Assembly: GCA_017416885.1 (NCBI GenBank)
Contig: JAFQAM010000197.1
Location: 1-38,802 of the forward strand
Direction: 5' to 3'
DNA length: 38,802 bases
Source: Clostridia bacterium
GTDB taxonomy: Bacteria; Bacillota; Clostridia; Oscillospirales; CAG-272
In this document: positions 6,423 through 14,393 of the stretch, piece after piece
Position numbering within the stretch: the stretch's first letter is position 1
How the letters are laid out: every line of letters begins with the position of its first letter
The notes under the pieces: model-generated
What the model was told of the DNA's origin: nothing
The model's input: the letters and a program-made list of their open reading frames with translations, nothing else
The model's database searches: none
Program-made: the position numbers and the translations under genes

Positions 6423-7159
6423 TTATTTATCGTTATACTTTAATGATGATATGCCTTTTTTATTTAGTTTAAAAATTTTTTTATCAAGTATTTTTTTGAA
6501 AAACCTTTTAAAAATCCTCATATTTCCAAAAAGCCTTACTAAAGTTGGACTTATTAAATAGTATACCCTTACAAGCAATCTACCAAAAAGATTTTTTCTT
6601 AAAATGTTGTCTCTATATCGTCTTAATGTCCAAACCTCAGGACAGTCATATGAACCATATACACATGTTGCAATATAACATCCCTCTTTACTCATTTGTG
6701 ATTCTGAGCTTTTTCTTGGTGTATAATCTTCGTCATCATTATGAGAGTGAGTAATTCTCTTTGGGTAGCCATTTAAAATTGCTTCATTGATTTTTTTATC
6801 AATATAATCTTGGTTTACACCGTACTTTGTCCAAAAAGTAATAATACTAATTCCAGCCTCTTCGCATATTTCTTTAACCTTAATATCTCTTTTAATGCGA
6901 CTTGAATCATTGTGTGTAGGGTCATTAATTTCAATGAAAGCAACAGGCTTAAAGCTCGAGGTTAATATTAAAAAATCAATATTTCTAAATAGCTCATTAT
7001 GAAATTTCGAATTGTCAGTTCTATTAATGACACTTGCTAAATTAACCTGTGGCTGTAAATGATATCCGTCGGTAGTGCTTTAACAATTGCATTGTAATAT
7101 GATAACTCGGATTTTGTCATTAAGCTATCTTTTAGCTCATAAATAAATGTGTCGTTCAT
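6423..7159 (-). pseudogene. DUF2726-like nuclease-fold protein with CFI-box C-terminus, frameshifted
   Basis: The start (ATG 7159-7157) has an AAGGA site and reads MNDTFIYELKDSLMTKSE, then YYNAIVKAL. A one-base loss near 7070-7078 then moves the rest to another frame: DGYHLQPQVNLASVINR, FHNELFRNIDFLIL, PVAFIEINDPTHN, and EAGISIITFWTKYG. This is the DUF2726-type restriction-endonuclease-like fold, with an E-x-N core and a downstream conserved aromatic. It ends in the Cys-containing CFI-box region CYIATCVYGSYDCPEVW, about 90 residues long and rich in Lys/Arg. Without the shift the protein would be about 245 residues. Only one lesion is seen, so a sequencing error or recent mutation is possible. 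The fold suggests DNA binding or cleavage, but no active function has been shown for this pairing as far as I know. Confidence 0.72.
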
Positions 7160-7210
7160 AAAGTATCCTTGATGTTTTTTTATATTTTAACATTTTATTA
7201 CAACAATGTC

Positions 7211-7244
7211 AATAAAAAATCCCATAAGATATCTACCTTATGGG
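7211..7244 (-). terminator. Terminator of spoIVA
   Basis: CTTATGGG (7237-7244) and CCCATAAG (7221-7228) form an 8-bp stem. On the minus strand it is followed by ATTTTTTATT, and it lies just after the spoIVA stop. Confidence 0.88.
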
Positions 7245-7252
7245 ACATTTTA

Positions 7253-8719
7253 TTACAAAATTATACAAATCAAGCCGTTTGAGCCCTCGTTTATCACTCT
7301 TGACAGCGTATCAGATAGCTTCGCTCTTGACTCTTGAGAAATATGCTCTAATTTTGCGTGTAAGCCGTCATTTACAAGCTCATAAAGTGTCTTACCAAAC
7401 ATATTAGATTGCCATATCCTCTTTGGGTCATCCTCAAATTCCTCTAAAATGTACTTTATCATTTCCTGTGATCTCTCAGCCGTACCGACAATCGGATTGA
7501 TTTCCGTATCAATAGAAGCTCTTATCATATGAATTGACGGAGCAGAAGCCTTCAGCTTTACACCGTAAGCGCCTGCTTGCTTTACAATTTCAGGCTCCTC
7601 AAGAGTCATATCCTCATAATCGGGAAGCACAATTCCGTAACCGCTACTATTTACATCCTCAATCGCCTTAGCAAATTTGTCAAACTCAGCCTTCGCCTCA
7701 CTTAAAGACTTAATAGTAGTAAATAAATCCTCATCGTCATTTATTTCAATTCCGCTAAGCTCACTTATCACCTTGTAGTATAATTCCGGTAATAGCGAAA
7801 TATTAATATCTACCGTACCGTTTCCTAAATCACTTACCACCTCAGGCATATTCAAAATATTTTCATTTTCAAAAAGCGCTGTGGCAATACCGTTAATATC
7901 ATCAATTTTCGTTGCATTTAAAATTGAAGACTTGATTGAAGAAATTATGCTTTCCTTTAACCAATGATTACCATCTAAAGATGCAAAATATTTTGGCAAA
8001 TTGAATCTTAGCTCATTAATACCGAATTGACCTAATAAAAGCTTTAATATCCCCTCAAAATCCTCATTGTCAAGCTCAAGCGCATTTACCAAAGCAACAG
8101 GAGACTCATATTTCTTTTCAAGCTCAATTGCTAACTCCTGCGCCTTCTTTGACTGAGGCGAATTTGAATTTAAAACAATTACAAATGGCTTGTTAATCGC
8201 TTTTAGTTCATTAATAACTCTTTCTTCGCTTGCTACATATGCTGCGCGCTCAATCTCACCGATTGTTCCGTCAGTAGTTACCACAACACCAACAGTGGAA
8301 TGGTCCTTGATGACCTTTTTGGTACCAAGCTCCCCTGCCTTTTCAAACTCCATAGGCTCACTGTCCCAAGGAGTCATAACCATTCTGCTTTCGCCATTTT
8401 CCGTAGCGCCGATAGCGCCGTCAACCATATAGCCAACACAGTCAATCAGTCTGACTCTCATCTTTGATGAGCCAATACAAACAGAAACCGCCTCATCAGG
8501 AATAAATTTAGGCTCAGTTGTCATAATAGTTTTGCCCGAGGCGCTTTGCGGAGTCTCATCCTTTGCCCTTTCCTTGTCGTATTCCGACTCGATATTAGGC
8601 AAAACAACATTGTCCATAAACTTTTTAACAAAGGTTGATTTTCCACTTCTCACAGGACCGACAACACCTAAATATATTTCGCCGTTAGTCCTTTTTGCGA
8701 TATCATCATAAATATTCAT
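7253..8719 (-). CDS. spoIVA: Stage IV sporulation protein A, spore-coat basement-layer ATPase
   Basis: SpoIVA is made in the mother cell and polymerises, using ATP, into the layer on which the spore coat is assembled. The 488-residue length fits (Bacillus subtilis 492). The N-terminal TRAFAC-type ATPase domain shows the Walker A motif GPVRSGKST (21-29), the GKTIMTTEPKF segment and IDCVGY as the Walker B region. The long middle and C-terminal domains match the family, down to the extreme C-terminus RVINEGSNGLICIIL, which is important for membrane/coat anchoring in B. subtilis. The start has an AAGGAACG ribosome binding site, and a terminator follows. In known spore formers the gene is read by mother-cell sigma-E; I could not place a convincing sigma-E promoter here. 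This gene is the best evidence that the organism makes endospores. Confidence 0.98.
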   Translation of the reverse strand: MNIYDDIAKRTNGEIYLGVVGPVRSGKSTFVKKFMDNVVLPNIESEYDKERAKDETPQSASGKTIMTTEPKFIPDEAVSVCIGSSKMRVRLIDCVGYMVDGAIGATENGESRMVMTPWDSEPMEFEKAGELGTKKVIKDHSTVGVVVTTDGTIGEIERAAYVASEERVINELKAINKPFVIVLNSNSPQSKKAQELAIELEKKYESPVALVNALELDNEDFEGILKLLLGQFGINELRFNLPKYFASLDGNHWLKESIISSIKSSILNATKIDDINGIATALFENENILNMPEVVSDLGNGTVDINISLLPELYYKVISELSGIEINDDEDLFTTIKSLSEAKAEFDKFAKAIEDVNSSGYGIVLPDYEDMTLEEPEIVKQAGAYGVKLKASAPSIHMIRASIDTEINPIVGTAERSQEMIKYILEEFEDDPKRIWQSNMFGKTLYELVNDGLHAKLEHISQESRAKLSDTLSRVINEGSNGLICIIL

Positions 8720-8784
8720 AAAATTCCCGTTCCTTTTTATGTAATTTCATTTAATGAATATGCATAAAATATCCCGAGTATGAC

Positions 8785-8810
8785 AAAAGCACATCCGAAG
8801 ATGTGCTTTT
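8785..8810 (-). terminator. Terminator of the DUF4190 gene
   Basis: An 11-bp stem (AAAAGCACATC, 8785-8795, with 8800-8810) and a 4-base loop give a T-rich end on either strand. It stands 10 bases after the minus-strand stop at 8821. Confidence 0.8.
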
Positions 8811-8820
8811 ATGTATAAAA

Positions 8821-9240
8821 TTAATAATTCATCATTTCGTTCATCATTTCTTGCATTACGCCTGCTAAAACTGTTGCATATAAAATCAAATAAATAACAG
8901 AGCATACAATAGCAATGATACCGCAAATCATACCTGCGCGAGCAAGTGAGTTAGGCTGACCGCCATTATTGTTTTTATCAACATAATAAAATACAATCGC
9001 CAGAATACCCATAATAATACCGCATGAGCCGCAGCAGAGAATACTCAAAATACCAAGCACTAATGAAGCAATAGCGTATCCGCTGTTTTCCTTCTTTGGT
9101 TGATCGACAGGAGTATAGTGAGGAATGTTGTAAATAGGCTGATTATTTTCATTTTGATTATTGTAATAACCGTTTGTATTTTGCTCGTTTGAATTATTAT
9201 CATTGTTATTCTGATAACCGAATTCGTTATTTTCGTTCAT
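8821..9240 (-). CDS. DUF4190-domain small membrane protein
   Basis: The 139-residue protein has a low-complexity, Asn/Gln-rich N-terminal tail (about 1-40, with repeated NNDNN and NQNENN). Two hydrophobic helices follow in the DUF4190 pattern: SGYAIASLVLGILSILCCG, then GILAIVFYYV, a short loop with LARAGMICGIIAI, and a second helix pair. The start has a strong AAGGGGGTG ribosome binding site. DUF4190 proteins are common in Gram-positive bacteria and are of unknown function. The gene is monocistronic, with its own terminator at 8785. The low-complexity tail is probably flexible and may face the cytoplasm. Confidence 0.88.
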   Translation of the reverse strand: MNENNEFGYQNNNDNNSNEQNTNGYYNNQNENNQPIYNIPHYTPVDQPKKENSGYAIASLVLGILSILCCGSCGIIMGILAIVFYYVDKNNNGGQPNSLARAGMICGIIAIVCSVIYLILYATVLAGVMQEMMNEMMNY

Positions 9241-9364
9241 AATTACACCCCCTTAAATAGATATATTTATTTTAACATTAAATATATTCAATTTCAATAG
9301 TTTTTTGAAAAAAGAGTTTAAATTTAAATCAAAATATGTTAATATATTGATTGAGGTGGTTTAT

Positions 9365-9787
9365 TTGCAAAGAAGAATGAAAAGACTTATAATTTCCAAT
9401 ATCATAGTGCTGCTTGCATCAATTGCTTTTGCGATTGTAGCAGGAATATTATCACGGAATGATATGTGGAAATGTATGACGGTTGAGGTGTATGGCTTAT
9501 ACTGTCCGGGCTGTGGCGGAACAAGAGCATTATTTTCTTTACTGAAATTGGATTTTTTATCAATGCTGAAATATAATCCTATTCTGCCAATGGCTATATT
9601 AGTTTACGCATACTATAATGTACGCGCATTTATCGAGATTAAAAGAAATAACGAGCAGTATTTTGCTAAAAACAAGTATAGACTTATATATGTAGTAATA
9701 GCTTTTGGCTTTATTTATTTTTTGGTTAGAAACATACTTTTGCTAAACGGCATTGATTTATTAGGCGATATCTTAGGAGGAAATTGA
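9365..9787 (+). CDS. DUF2752 membrane protein
   Basis: This small membrane protein carries the DUF2752 signature YCPGCGGTRALFSLL, a Cys-containing motif before the second helix, and about four membrane helices. I chose the TTG at 9365: GAGGTGG (9353-9359) is five bases upstream, whereas the longer frame beginning at 9305 has no ribosome binding site. This gives 140 residues. The amidohydrolase gene starts one base after its stop, with the ribosome binding site AGGAGG inside this gene's end, so the two are cotranscribed. DUF2752 function is unknown; the conserved CPGCG motif suggests metal or redox chemistry near the membrane, which is speculative. Confidence 0.85.
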   Translation: MQRRMKRLIISNIIVLLASIAFAIVAGILSRNDMWKCMTVEVYGLYCPGCGGTRALFSLLKLDFLSMLKYNPILPMAILVYAYYNVRAFIEIKRNNEQYFAKNKYRLIYVVIAFGFIYFLVRNILLLNGIDLLGDILGGN

Positions 9788-9788
9788 A

Positions 9789-10874
9789 ATGAAGGATTTC
9801 GATAAAAGAGTTAACAGCACCGTAATTGACGGACATTTACATATTGAGGGCATCTACAATAATAAAGGAGAGCACTTTCTGAACGGCTTTGAGGAATACC
9901 GCAATACCAAGGGATTAAAAAGATTGAACATTGCAGCGCTTCCGTCAGGCAAAAGAGATGTAGCCAATAATATCTTATGCGCATTTTATAAGTTAGCGCA
10001 TCCTCAGGACTTTGCTCACGGTGGACTCACATTTAAGGAATATCCCGTTAATCCCAACGAAAAAACAGATATGTCTCCACTAACACAATATAAGGAGCTA
10101 ATGGAAATAGGCTTTGACGGAATTAAGCTGTTAGAGGGCAAGCCGCAGGTACATAAGGTGCTCGGTATTCCGCTGTGCCATGAATATTTTGACGAATTTT
10201 ATGATGCAATAGAAAAGGACGGCACGCACCTTTTATTTCATGTAAACGATCCCGAGGAATTCTGGGATCCCGATAAAGCAAGCGAGGAAATCAAAAAGTT
10301 AGGCTGGTTCTACGGAGACGGCACCTACGCCTCAAACGAGGAGGTTTATCGCCAGATTTATGCGATTTTAGATAAGCATCCAAATTTAAAGGTAACCTTT
10401 GCCCATTTCTTTTTCTATTCCAAGCAACCCCAAAAGCTTGAAGCTTTATTCGAAAAATATCCCAACGCCTGTGTAGATGTAACACCGGGCGGAGAAATGT
10501 TTGTTTCATTTAGCGAAAATCCCGAATACTATAAGGAGTTTTTCAAAAAATATAGCAATAGAGTGCTTTTAGGCACAGATAGCACATTCCCATATAGCGC
10601 TGATGATATGATGTGGATTTGCGATAGAGTATATCGCTATTTTGCCACAACAGATACACTAAAAAGCTTTAACGGTTGCGAAATAACAGGCATTGATTTA
10701 CCAAACGAATTTAGAGAAAATATTTTCCATAAAAATTTTGAAAACAGAGTAGGCGCAGAGCCTAAGAAAATCAACAAGGAAGCATTAAAGCGCTATATCG
10801 AAAAATATAAGCACCTGATCAAGGAAAAGGACTACCTTGAGGAGATAGAAAGGCTGACAAAAGAGCTATTATAA
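9789..10874 (+). CDS. Amidohydrolase-family (TIM-barrel) metal-dependent hydrolase
   Basis: The 361-residue protein shows the amidohydrolase_2 metal-site pattern: HxH on the first strand (DGHLHIE, His16/His18), Lys113 (GIKLLEGKPQ), His151 (LLFHVNDP), His206 (FAHFFF) and Asp264 (LLGTDSTFP). Those positions match metal ligands or catalytic residues in related enzymes, such as decarboxylases and lactonases of the family. The substrate is not predictable. The C-terminal ~60 residues form a helical tail (KRYIEKYKHLIKEKDYLEE). It directly follows the DUF2752 gene with an AGGAGGAAAT ribosome binding site. There is no signal peptide, so it acts in the cytoplasm. Confidence 0.85.
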   Translation: MKDFDKRVNSTVIDGHLHIEGIYNNKGEHFLNGFEEYRNTKGLKRLNIAALPSGKRDVANNILCAFYKLAHPQDFAHGGLTFKEYPVNPNEKTDMSPLTQYKELMEIGFDGIKLLEGKPQVHKVLGIPLCHEYFDEFYDAIEKDGTHLLFHVNDPEEFWDPDKASEEIKKLGWFYGDGTYASNEEVYRQIYAILDKHPNLKVTFAHFFFYSKQPQKLEALFEKYPNACVDVTPGGEMFVSFSENPEYYKEFFKKYSNRVLLGTDSTFPYSADDMMWICDRVYRYFATTDTLKSFNGCEITGIDLPNEFRENIFHKNFENRVGAEPKKINKEALKRYIEKYKHLIKEKDYLEEIERLTKELL

Positions 10875-10883
10875 TAATTATAC

Positions 10884-10912
10884 TTGACTTTACAGAATAT
10901 GTATGCTATAAT
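10884..10912 (+). promoter_or_regulatory. Sigma-A promoter (extended -10) for the CNNM/CorC gene
   Basis: TTGACT (10884-10889) and TATAAT (10907-10912) are 17 bases apart, with a TGC extended -10 element (10904-10906). Confidence 0.85.
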
Positions 10913-10947
10913 TGATATAATTATTTATTGGAGGTAACTTTATAATT

Positions 10948-12267
10948 ATGGACCCGGACCCTAATACTGCAAACTTTTTCATTGATAACATCGGCTTATT
11001 TATAGCAATGCTGATATGCTTAATATGCTCAGGATTCTTTTCAGCAACAGAGACAGCGTTTACTTCATTTAACAAAATCAGAATGAAGAATAATGCTCAG
11101 GACGGCAATAAAAGAGCATCATTAGTAATTAAGCTTGAAGAAAAATATGAAAAGCTTTTGACAGGAATATTAATAGGCAACAACATAGTTAATATTGCGC
11201 TATCATCAATTGCAACACTTTATTTTATTGCTTTATTTGAAGGCGTGCAATTAGATAATGCTAATTCAATCGGTTCAACAGTATCAACAGCAGTTGTAAC
11301 AGTAGCGGTTCTTATTTTTGGCGAAATCTCACCGAAGGTAATTGCAAGACAAAATCCCGATAAGGTTGCAATGAGCTTTGCACCTATCATTAATGCAATA
11401 ATGATAGTTTTAACACCGCTTACATTTGTTTTCGGTGCTTGGAGTAATTTAATGGTTAAATTGTTCCACTCTAAGGAGCAAAACACTATGACAGAAGAAG
11501 AGCTTATCACCATTGTTGATGAAGCAGAGGAGGGCGGCGCTCTTGAAAGTGAGGAGGGCGACCTTATCCGTTCAGCCATCGAATTCAGTGATGTGAGCGC
11601 AGGCGATATTCTGACACCCCGTGTGGATATTTGCGCTATTCCAAAGGATGCAACCGTTGAGGAAATTGCAAAAACCTTTATAGAAAATTCCTTCTCAAGA
11701 TTGCCTGTTTATGGCGAGGATATTGACGATATTGTCGGTATTTTACACGAAAAGGATTTCTTTATCGCATACCATAACAATAATAAAACAGTATCAAAAT
11801 ACATACAAAAGCCCGTGCATGTGTCTGAGCACATTAAAATCACCGACCTTTTACAGACACTCAAAACAAAAAAATGCCATATGGCAATCGTAGTTGATGA
11901 ATTCGGCGGTACAATGGGCATTGTAACGATGGAGGATATTATCGAGGAATTAATCGGTGATGTCTTTGACGAGCACGACGAGGTAACTAACGATTATAAG
12001 GAGCTGCCTGACGGAAGCTTTAATGTAAAATGCTCAGCCGACCTTGACGATTTCTTTGATAAATTTGAAATTTCAGTTGATGACGACGAGGACCAGCCTC
12101 AGACCGTAAACGGCTTTATTATGAAGGAGCTTGAAACCTTCCCGCAGGTAGGCGATAGCTTTGAATATCAGAACCTCAGAATCGAGATTAAGAAAATCGG
12201 CTCAAAAAGAGTAGAAGAGGTCAATGTTTCAGTAATCCAAAAGGAAGAAACAAAGGACGAAGAATAA
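10948..12267 (+). CDS. CNNM/CorC-family (HlyC/CorC, 'hemolysin-like') ion transporter
   Basis: The 439-residue protein has the three-part CNNM/CorC architecture. First is a DUF21/CNNM membrane domain (about 15-190) with CSGFFSATETAFTSFN, GNNIVNIALSS and FGEISPKVIARQ. Second is a CBS-domain pair (about 205-325), including DILTPRVDICAIP, SRLPVYGEDIDDIVGIL and VVDEFGGTMGIVTMEDIIEEL. Third is a C-terminal CorC_HlyC domain (about 345-430) with NGFIMKEL. Related bacterial CorC proteins export magnesium using sodium; the old 'hemolysin' name is historical. The ATG is 12 bases from GGAGGT, longer than usual but the only good start. It has its own strong promoter and a weak terminator at 12271. Confidence 0.93.
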   Translation: MDPDPNTANFFIDNIGLFIAMLICLICSGFFSATETAFTSFNKIRMKNNAQDGNKRASLVIKLEEKYEKLLTGILIGNNIVNIALSSIATLYFIALFEGVQLDNANSIGSTVSTAVVTVAVLIFGEISPKVIARQNPDKVAMSFAPIINAIMIVLTPLTFVFGAWSNLMVKLFHSKEQNTMTEEELITIVDEAEEGGALESEEGDLIRSAIEFSDVSAGDILTPRVDICAIPKDATVEEIAKTFIENSFSRLPVYGEDIDDIVGILHEKDFFIAYHNNNKTVSKYIQKPVHVSEHIKITDLLQTLKTKKCHMAIVVDEFGGTMGIVTMEDIIEELIGDVFDEHDEVTNDYKELPDGSFNVKCSADLDDFFDKFEISVDDDEDQPQTVNGFIMKELETFPQVGDSFEYQNLRIEIKKIGSKRVEEVNVSVIQKEETKDEE

Positions 12268-12270
12268 CTT

Positions 12271-12295
12271 AAAGCTCCCTTTAATAGGGAGCTTT
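12271..12295 (+). terminator. Terminator-like hairpin after the CNNM/CorC gene
   Basis: AAAGCTCCC (12271-12279) pairs perfectly with GGGAGCTTT (12287-12295). The T tract is short and broken, so termination may be partial. Confidence 0.6.
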
Positions 12296-12323
12296 ATTAA
12301 AGAATAAACCAAACTAATATATA

Positions 12324-12380
12324 CACGCGCTGCGTGATTCCATACAAACTAAGGTTGATTACATACACACCTGCGGCGTG
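12324..12380. repeat. Pair of mini-hairpins in a repeated context
   Basis: CACGC-GCT-GCGTG (12324-12336) and CACACC-TGC-GGCGTG (12366-12380, one A-C mismatch that becomes a G-U pair on the other strand) both follow ATA and precede ATT. The second reads with a GCA triloop on the minus strand, like the GNA loops of the arrays at 2540 and 13023. It looks like a short or eroded array with a roughly 42-base period. Nothing else is seen in 12296-12453. Confidence 0.45.
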
Positions 12381-12453
12381 ATTGTGGCAAAGCTGCAACC
12401 CTACATCCTATCCCCTATATCCTATAATATCCCGCGACTGAAAGGAGCAAAAA

Positions 12454-13017
12454 ATGAATGTATTTGACTTTGACGGAACTATCTATGACGGTGATAGCTC
12501 CTCACACTTTTATTTTTATTGCTTAAAGCATTATCCAAAAACAAGAAAGCTTTTATTCCGCACTATATGGTACGGTATTGGCTTCGGCTTAAAAATTGTC
12601 AAAAAGAAAACCTTCAAGCAAAAGCTATTCAGCTTTGTTTCAAAAATAGATGACCTTGATAAGGCTGTTTTGGATTTTTGGCAATCCCACGAAAAAAACA
12701 TAAAAAAATTCTATCTTGATATGAAGCAGCCAACCGATATTATAATCTCAGCATCCCCCGAATTTCTTTTAAAGCCGATTTGCGACAAATTAGGCGTTAC
12801 AGTAATGGCAACCAAGGTAGATAAAAAAACAGGACTTTTTGACGGCGAAAACTGTCACGGTCAAGAAAAGGTAAGACGATTCTATGAGCTTTATCCCGAT
12901 GCTGAAATAGACGAGTTTTATTCCGACCTCTATTGCGATACCCCTCTCGCTCGCCTCGCGAAAAAAGCCTACATCGTCAAGGGCGAAAAGCTCTCCCCTT
13001 GGAAAAAATACAAATAA
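12454..13017 (+). CDS. HAD-superfamily (HAD-IB type) phosphatase
   Basis: The 187-residue protein shows all four HAD motifs: DFDGT (Asp5 nucleophile, Asp7 acid), motif II DIIISAS (Ser99), motif III GQEKV (Lys139), and motif IV YSDLYCDTPL (Asp158, Asp162). The helical insert between motifs I and II (about residues 20-85) is the C1 cap of subfamily IB, which includes phosphoserine- and phosphatidylglycerophosphate-type phosphatases. The substrate is not clear; the basic cap segments (KIVKKKTFKQK) and C-terminal KKYK are compatible with a membrane-lipid or acidic substrate. It has a clean AAAGGAG ribosome binding site and stands alone, followed by a hairpin array and a bidirectional terminator. 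Confidence 0.87.
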   Translation: MNVFDFDGTIYDGDSSSHFYFYCLKHYPKTRKLLFRTIWYGIGFGLKIVKKKTFKQKLFSFVSKIDDLDKAVLDFWQSHEKNIKKFYLDMKQPTDIIISASPEFLLKPICDKLGVTVMATKVDKKTGLFDGENCHGQEKVRRFYELYPDAEIDEFYSDLYCDTPLARLAKKAYIVKGEKLSPWKKYK

Positions 13018-13022
13018 TTCTC

Positions 13023-13128
13023 ATTTTGCGAAGCAAAATATATCGAAATTTACGAAGTAAATTATATCGAAAATCGCTTGCGATTTATATCGAATTTGCG
13101 TAGCAAATATATCGACACACATAGTGTG
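13023..13128. repeat. Regular array of five mini-hairpins with ATATCGA spacers
   Basis: Five consecutive hairpins have different stems: ATTTTGC-GAA-GCAAAAT (13023-13039), AATTTAC-GAA-GTAAATT (13047-13063), AAATCGC-TT-GCGATTT (13071-13086), ATTTGC-GTA-GCAAAT (13094-13108) and CACAC-ATA-GTGTG (13116-13128). The identical 7-base spacer ATATCGA separates every pair (13040-13046, 13064-13070, 13087-13093, 13109-13115). Stems are 5-7 perfect base pairs and loops 2-3 bases, two of them GAA and one GTA. The array lies between the HAD gene and the bidirectional terminator, with no gene of its own. The design is the same as the 2540 array except for the spacer sequence. It is not CRISPR: the repeat is far too short and the variable parts are self-complementary. 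Confidence 0.92.
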
Positions 13129-13135
13129 CTATAAT

Positions 13136-13170
13136 AAAAACCTTCAAGGAAACGCACCTTGAAGGTTTTT
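13136..13170. terminator. Bidirectional terminator between convergent genes
   Basis: AAAAACCTTCAAGG (13136-13149) pairs perfectly with CCTTGAAGGTTTTT (13157-13170) across a 7-base loop. It serves the HAD gene (plus) and the XRE gene (minus). Confidence 0.92.
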
Positions 13171-13179
13171 TGTGTAAAT

Positions 13180-13419
13180 TTAATCATCAATATCAAGTAT
13201 TTTATAAGCCTTAATTCCCAACGCCTTAGCAATAGTAAAAATCGCCTTAACAGACGGACAATACGGCAAATTTGGACTTTCAAGCTGACTTATATAAGAG
13301 AGCGTAAGTCCTGTGTTTTCTGCAAGCTCAGCCTGTGTCATTCCCGCCTTGCGCCTATAATATCCTATTTTTATACCTATATCTAAAAGAATTCCTTTAT
13401 ATTCATTTTCACTTAGCAT
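13180..13419 (-). CDS. XRE-family helix-turn-helix regulator
   Basis: A small HTH_3 protein: RRKAGMTQAELAENTGLTLSYISQLE is the classic helix-turn-helix (shown here as TQAELAENTGLTLSYIS), followed by the dimer-side helices SVKAIFTIAKALGI. Of three clustered ATG codons (13428, 13425, 13419) I prefer the third: GGTAAGG lies immediately against the first two but nine bases before the third, giving 79 residues. It is divergent from the zinc-ribbon/SPFH operon (13557-16458). The 137-base gap between them contains a TGAGT palindrome and direct repeats that look like its operator. It probably represses its own gene and that operon; this is inference from layout. Confidence 0.88.
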   Translation of the reverse strand: MLSENEYKGILLDIGIKIGYYRRKAGMTQAELAENTGLTLSYISQLESPNLPYCPSVKAIFTIAKALGIKAYKILDIDD

Positions 13420-13487
13420 TGTCATCATCCTTACCTTTTTGTTTAATATTATTATATCCTATTGCAAAACAAAAATAAATGTGATAC

Positions 13488-13519
13488 AATTGAGTAAAGA
13501 CTCACTAAAATTGAGTAAA
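13488..13519. promoter_or_regulatory. Candidate operator of the XRE regulator (TGAGT repeats)
   Basis: AATTGAGTAAA occurs twice (13488-13498 and 13509-13519), exactly 21 bases apart, i.e. two helical turns. The first copy also forms the palindrome TGAGT-AAAG-ACTCA (13491-13504). The second TTGAGT (13511-13516) could double as a -35 box of the plus-strand operon. The position between a regulator and its divergent target supports an operator. Confidence 0.5.
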
Positions 13520-13556
13520 CACACAACGATATTAATACTATAAAAGGAGAGTATGC

Positions 13557-14378
13557 ATGGCATTTTGTGTAAATTGTGGAGAAAATTTACAAAATGGCGC
13601 AAAATTCTGCGCAAGCTGCGGCACGCCTGTAAATCAAAACGCTTCAGCAAACAACGAAAGAAAAGCTATATATGATGGTGAAATCCACAAATGTCCCAAT
13701 TGTGGCGAAGCCTTAAAATCATTTGAGACTATCTGCCCAACCTGTCAATTTGAACTAAGAGGAACAAAAGGTTCAAACTCGGTAAAGGAATTAGCGGATA
13801 AATTAGAGAAATCAACATCAGAAAATCAAAAAATTACAATCATCAAAAACTATCCTATCCCAAACACCAAAGAAGACATATTTGAATTTATGTTCTTAGC
13901 ATATTCGAATTTTGATGCTAAATATTATGCAGAACATCAAGATGTCGAAGATATATCTGATGCTTGGTTAGCTAAGGTAGAACAATGCTATCAAAAGGCA
14001 AAATTTTTGTTACATAAAAATGAAATTCAAAAAATAGAAGAAATGTATATGAAAATAAAAGGTGATATTCAAATTGTCAATAAAAAAGATTCAAAAAGAA
14101 ACATTGCTTCTATTATTATGATAATAATAGGACTTTTGATTATGACACCTTTGCCACCAATAGGCGTGGTATTGTTAATTTGTGGTATTGTTAGAATTGT
14201 TAAAAAAAGCAAAAAAATTAATTCAAATAACAACAAGGCTATAAATCACAATTATGCTAATACTGTACAAACGAAAACAGGCTTTTCAACATGGAGCACA
14301 ACCGCAAAGATTTTATGGATAATTTTAAATATTTATACTTTAGGAATTCCAGCAATAATTTATGCGTGTAGCAAATAA
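13557..14378 (+). CDS. Double zinc-ribbon membrane protein, first of a paralogous pair
   Basis: The 273-residue protein begins with two zinc ribbons: FCVNCGENL with KFCASCGTPV (about residues 4-24), and KCPNCGEALK with ICPTCQFEL (about 43-63). A helical domain of about 100 residues follows, containing NYPIPNTKEDIFEFMFLAYSN. The same domain recurs in the next gene (NFPVPNSIDDILEFMMLAVAN), so the two are paralogues. C-terminal to it are a hydrophobic hairpin (about 185-220) and a final membrane segment (KILWIILNIYTLGIPAIIYA). AAAGGAG precedes the ATG. The operon continues with the second zinc-ribbon protein and the SPFH protein. Similar zinc-ribbon/SPFH groupings, such as the ydjGHI genes of B. 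subtilis linked to the PspA-type envelope response, suggest a membrane-stress role. Confidence 0.85.
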   Translation: MAFCVNCGENLQNGAKFCASCGTPVNQNASANNERKAIYDGEIHKCPNCGEALKSFETICPTCQFELRGTKGSNSVKELADKLEKSTSENQKITIIKNYPIPNTKEDIFEFMFLAYSNFDAKYYAEHQDVEDISDAWLAKVEQCYQKAKFLLHKNEIQKIEEMYMKIKGDIQIVNKKDSKRNIASIIMIIIGLLIMTPLPPIGVVLLICGIVRIVKKSKKINSNNNKAINHNYANTVQTKTGFSTWSTTAKILWIILNIYTLGIPAIIYACSK

Positions 14379-14393
14379 AAGGAGATGAAACAA

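Noticed and set aside
8734..8763. Sigma-E type promoter for spoIVA (GCATATT, 15 bases, CATAAAAA on the minus strand)
   Set aside because: The predicted start of transcription would fall after the ribosome binding site, so it cannot drive normal translation of the gene.
13023..13128. CRISPR array or simple transcription attenuator
   Set aside because: The constant unit is 7 bases and the variable units are palindromes. It lies downstream of a gene and has no T run except at the separate terminator at 13136.
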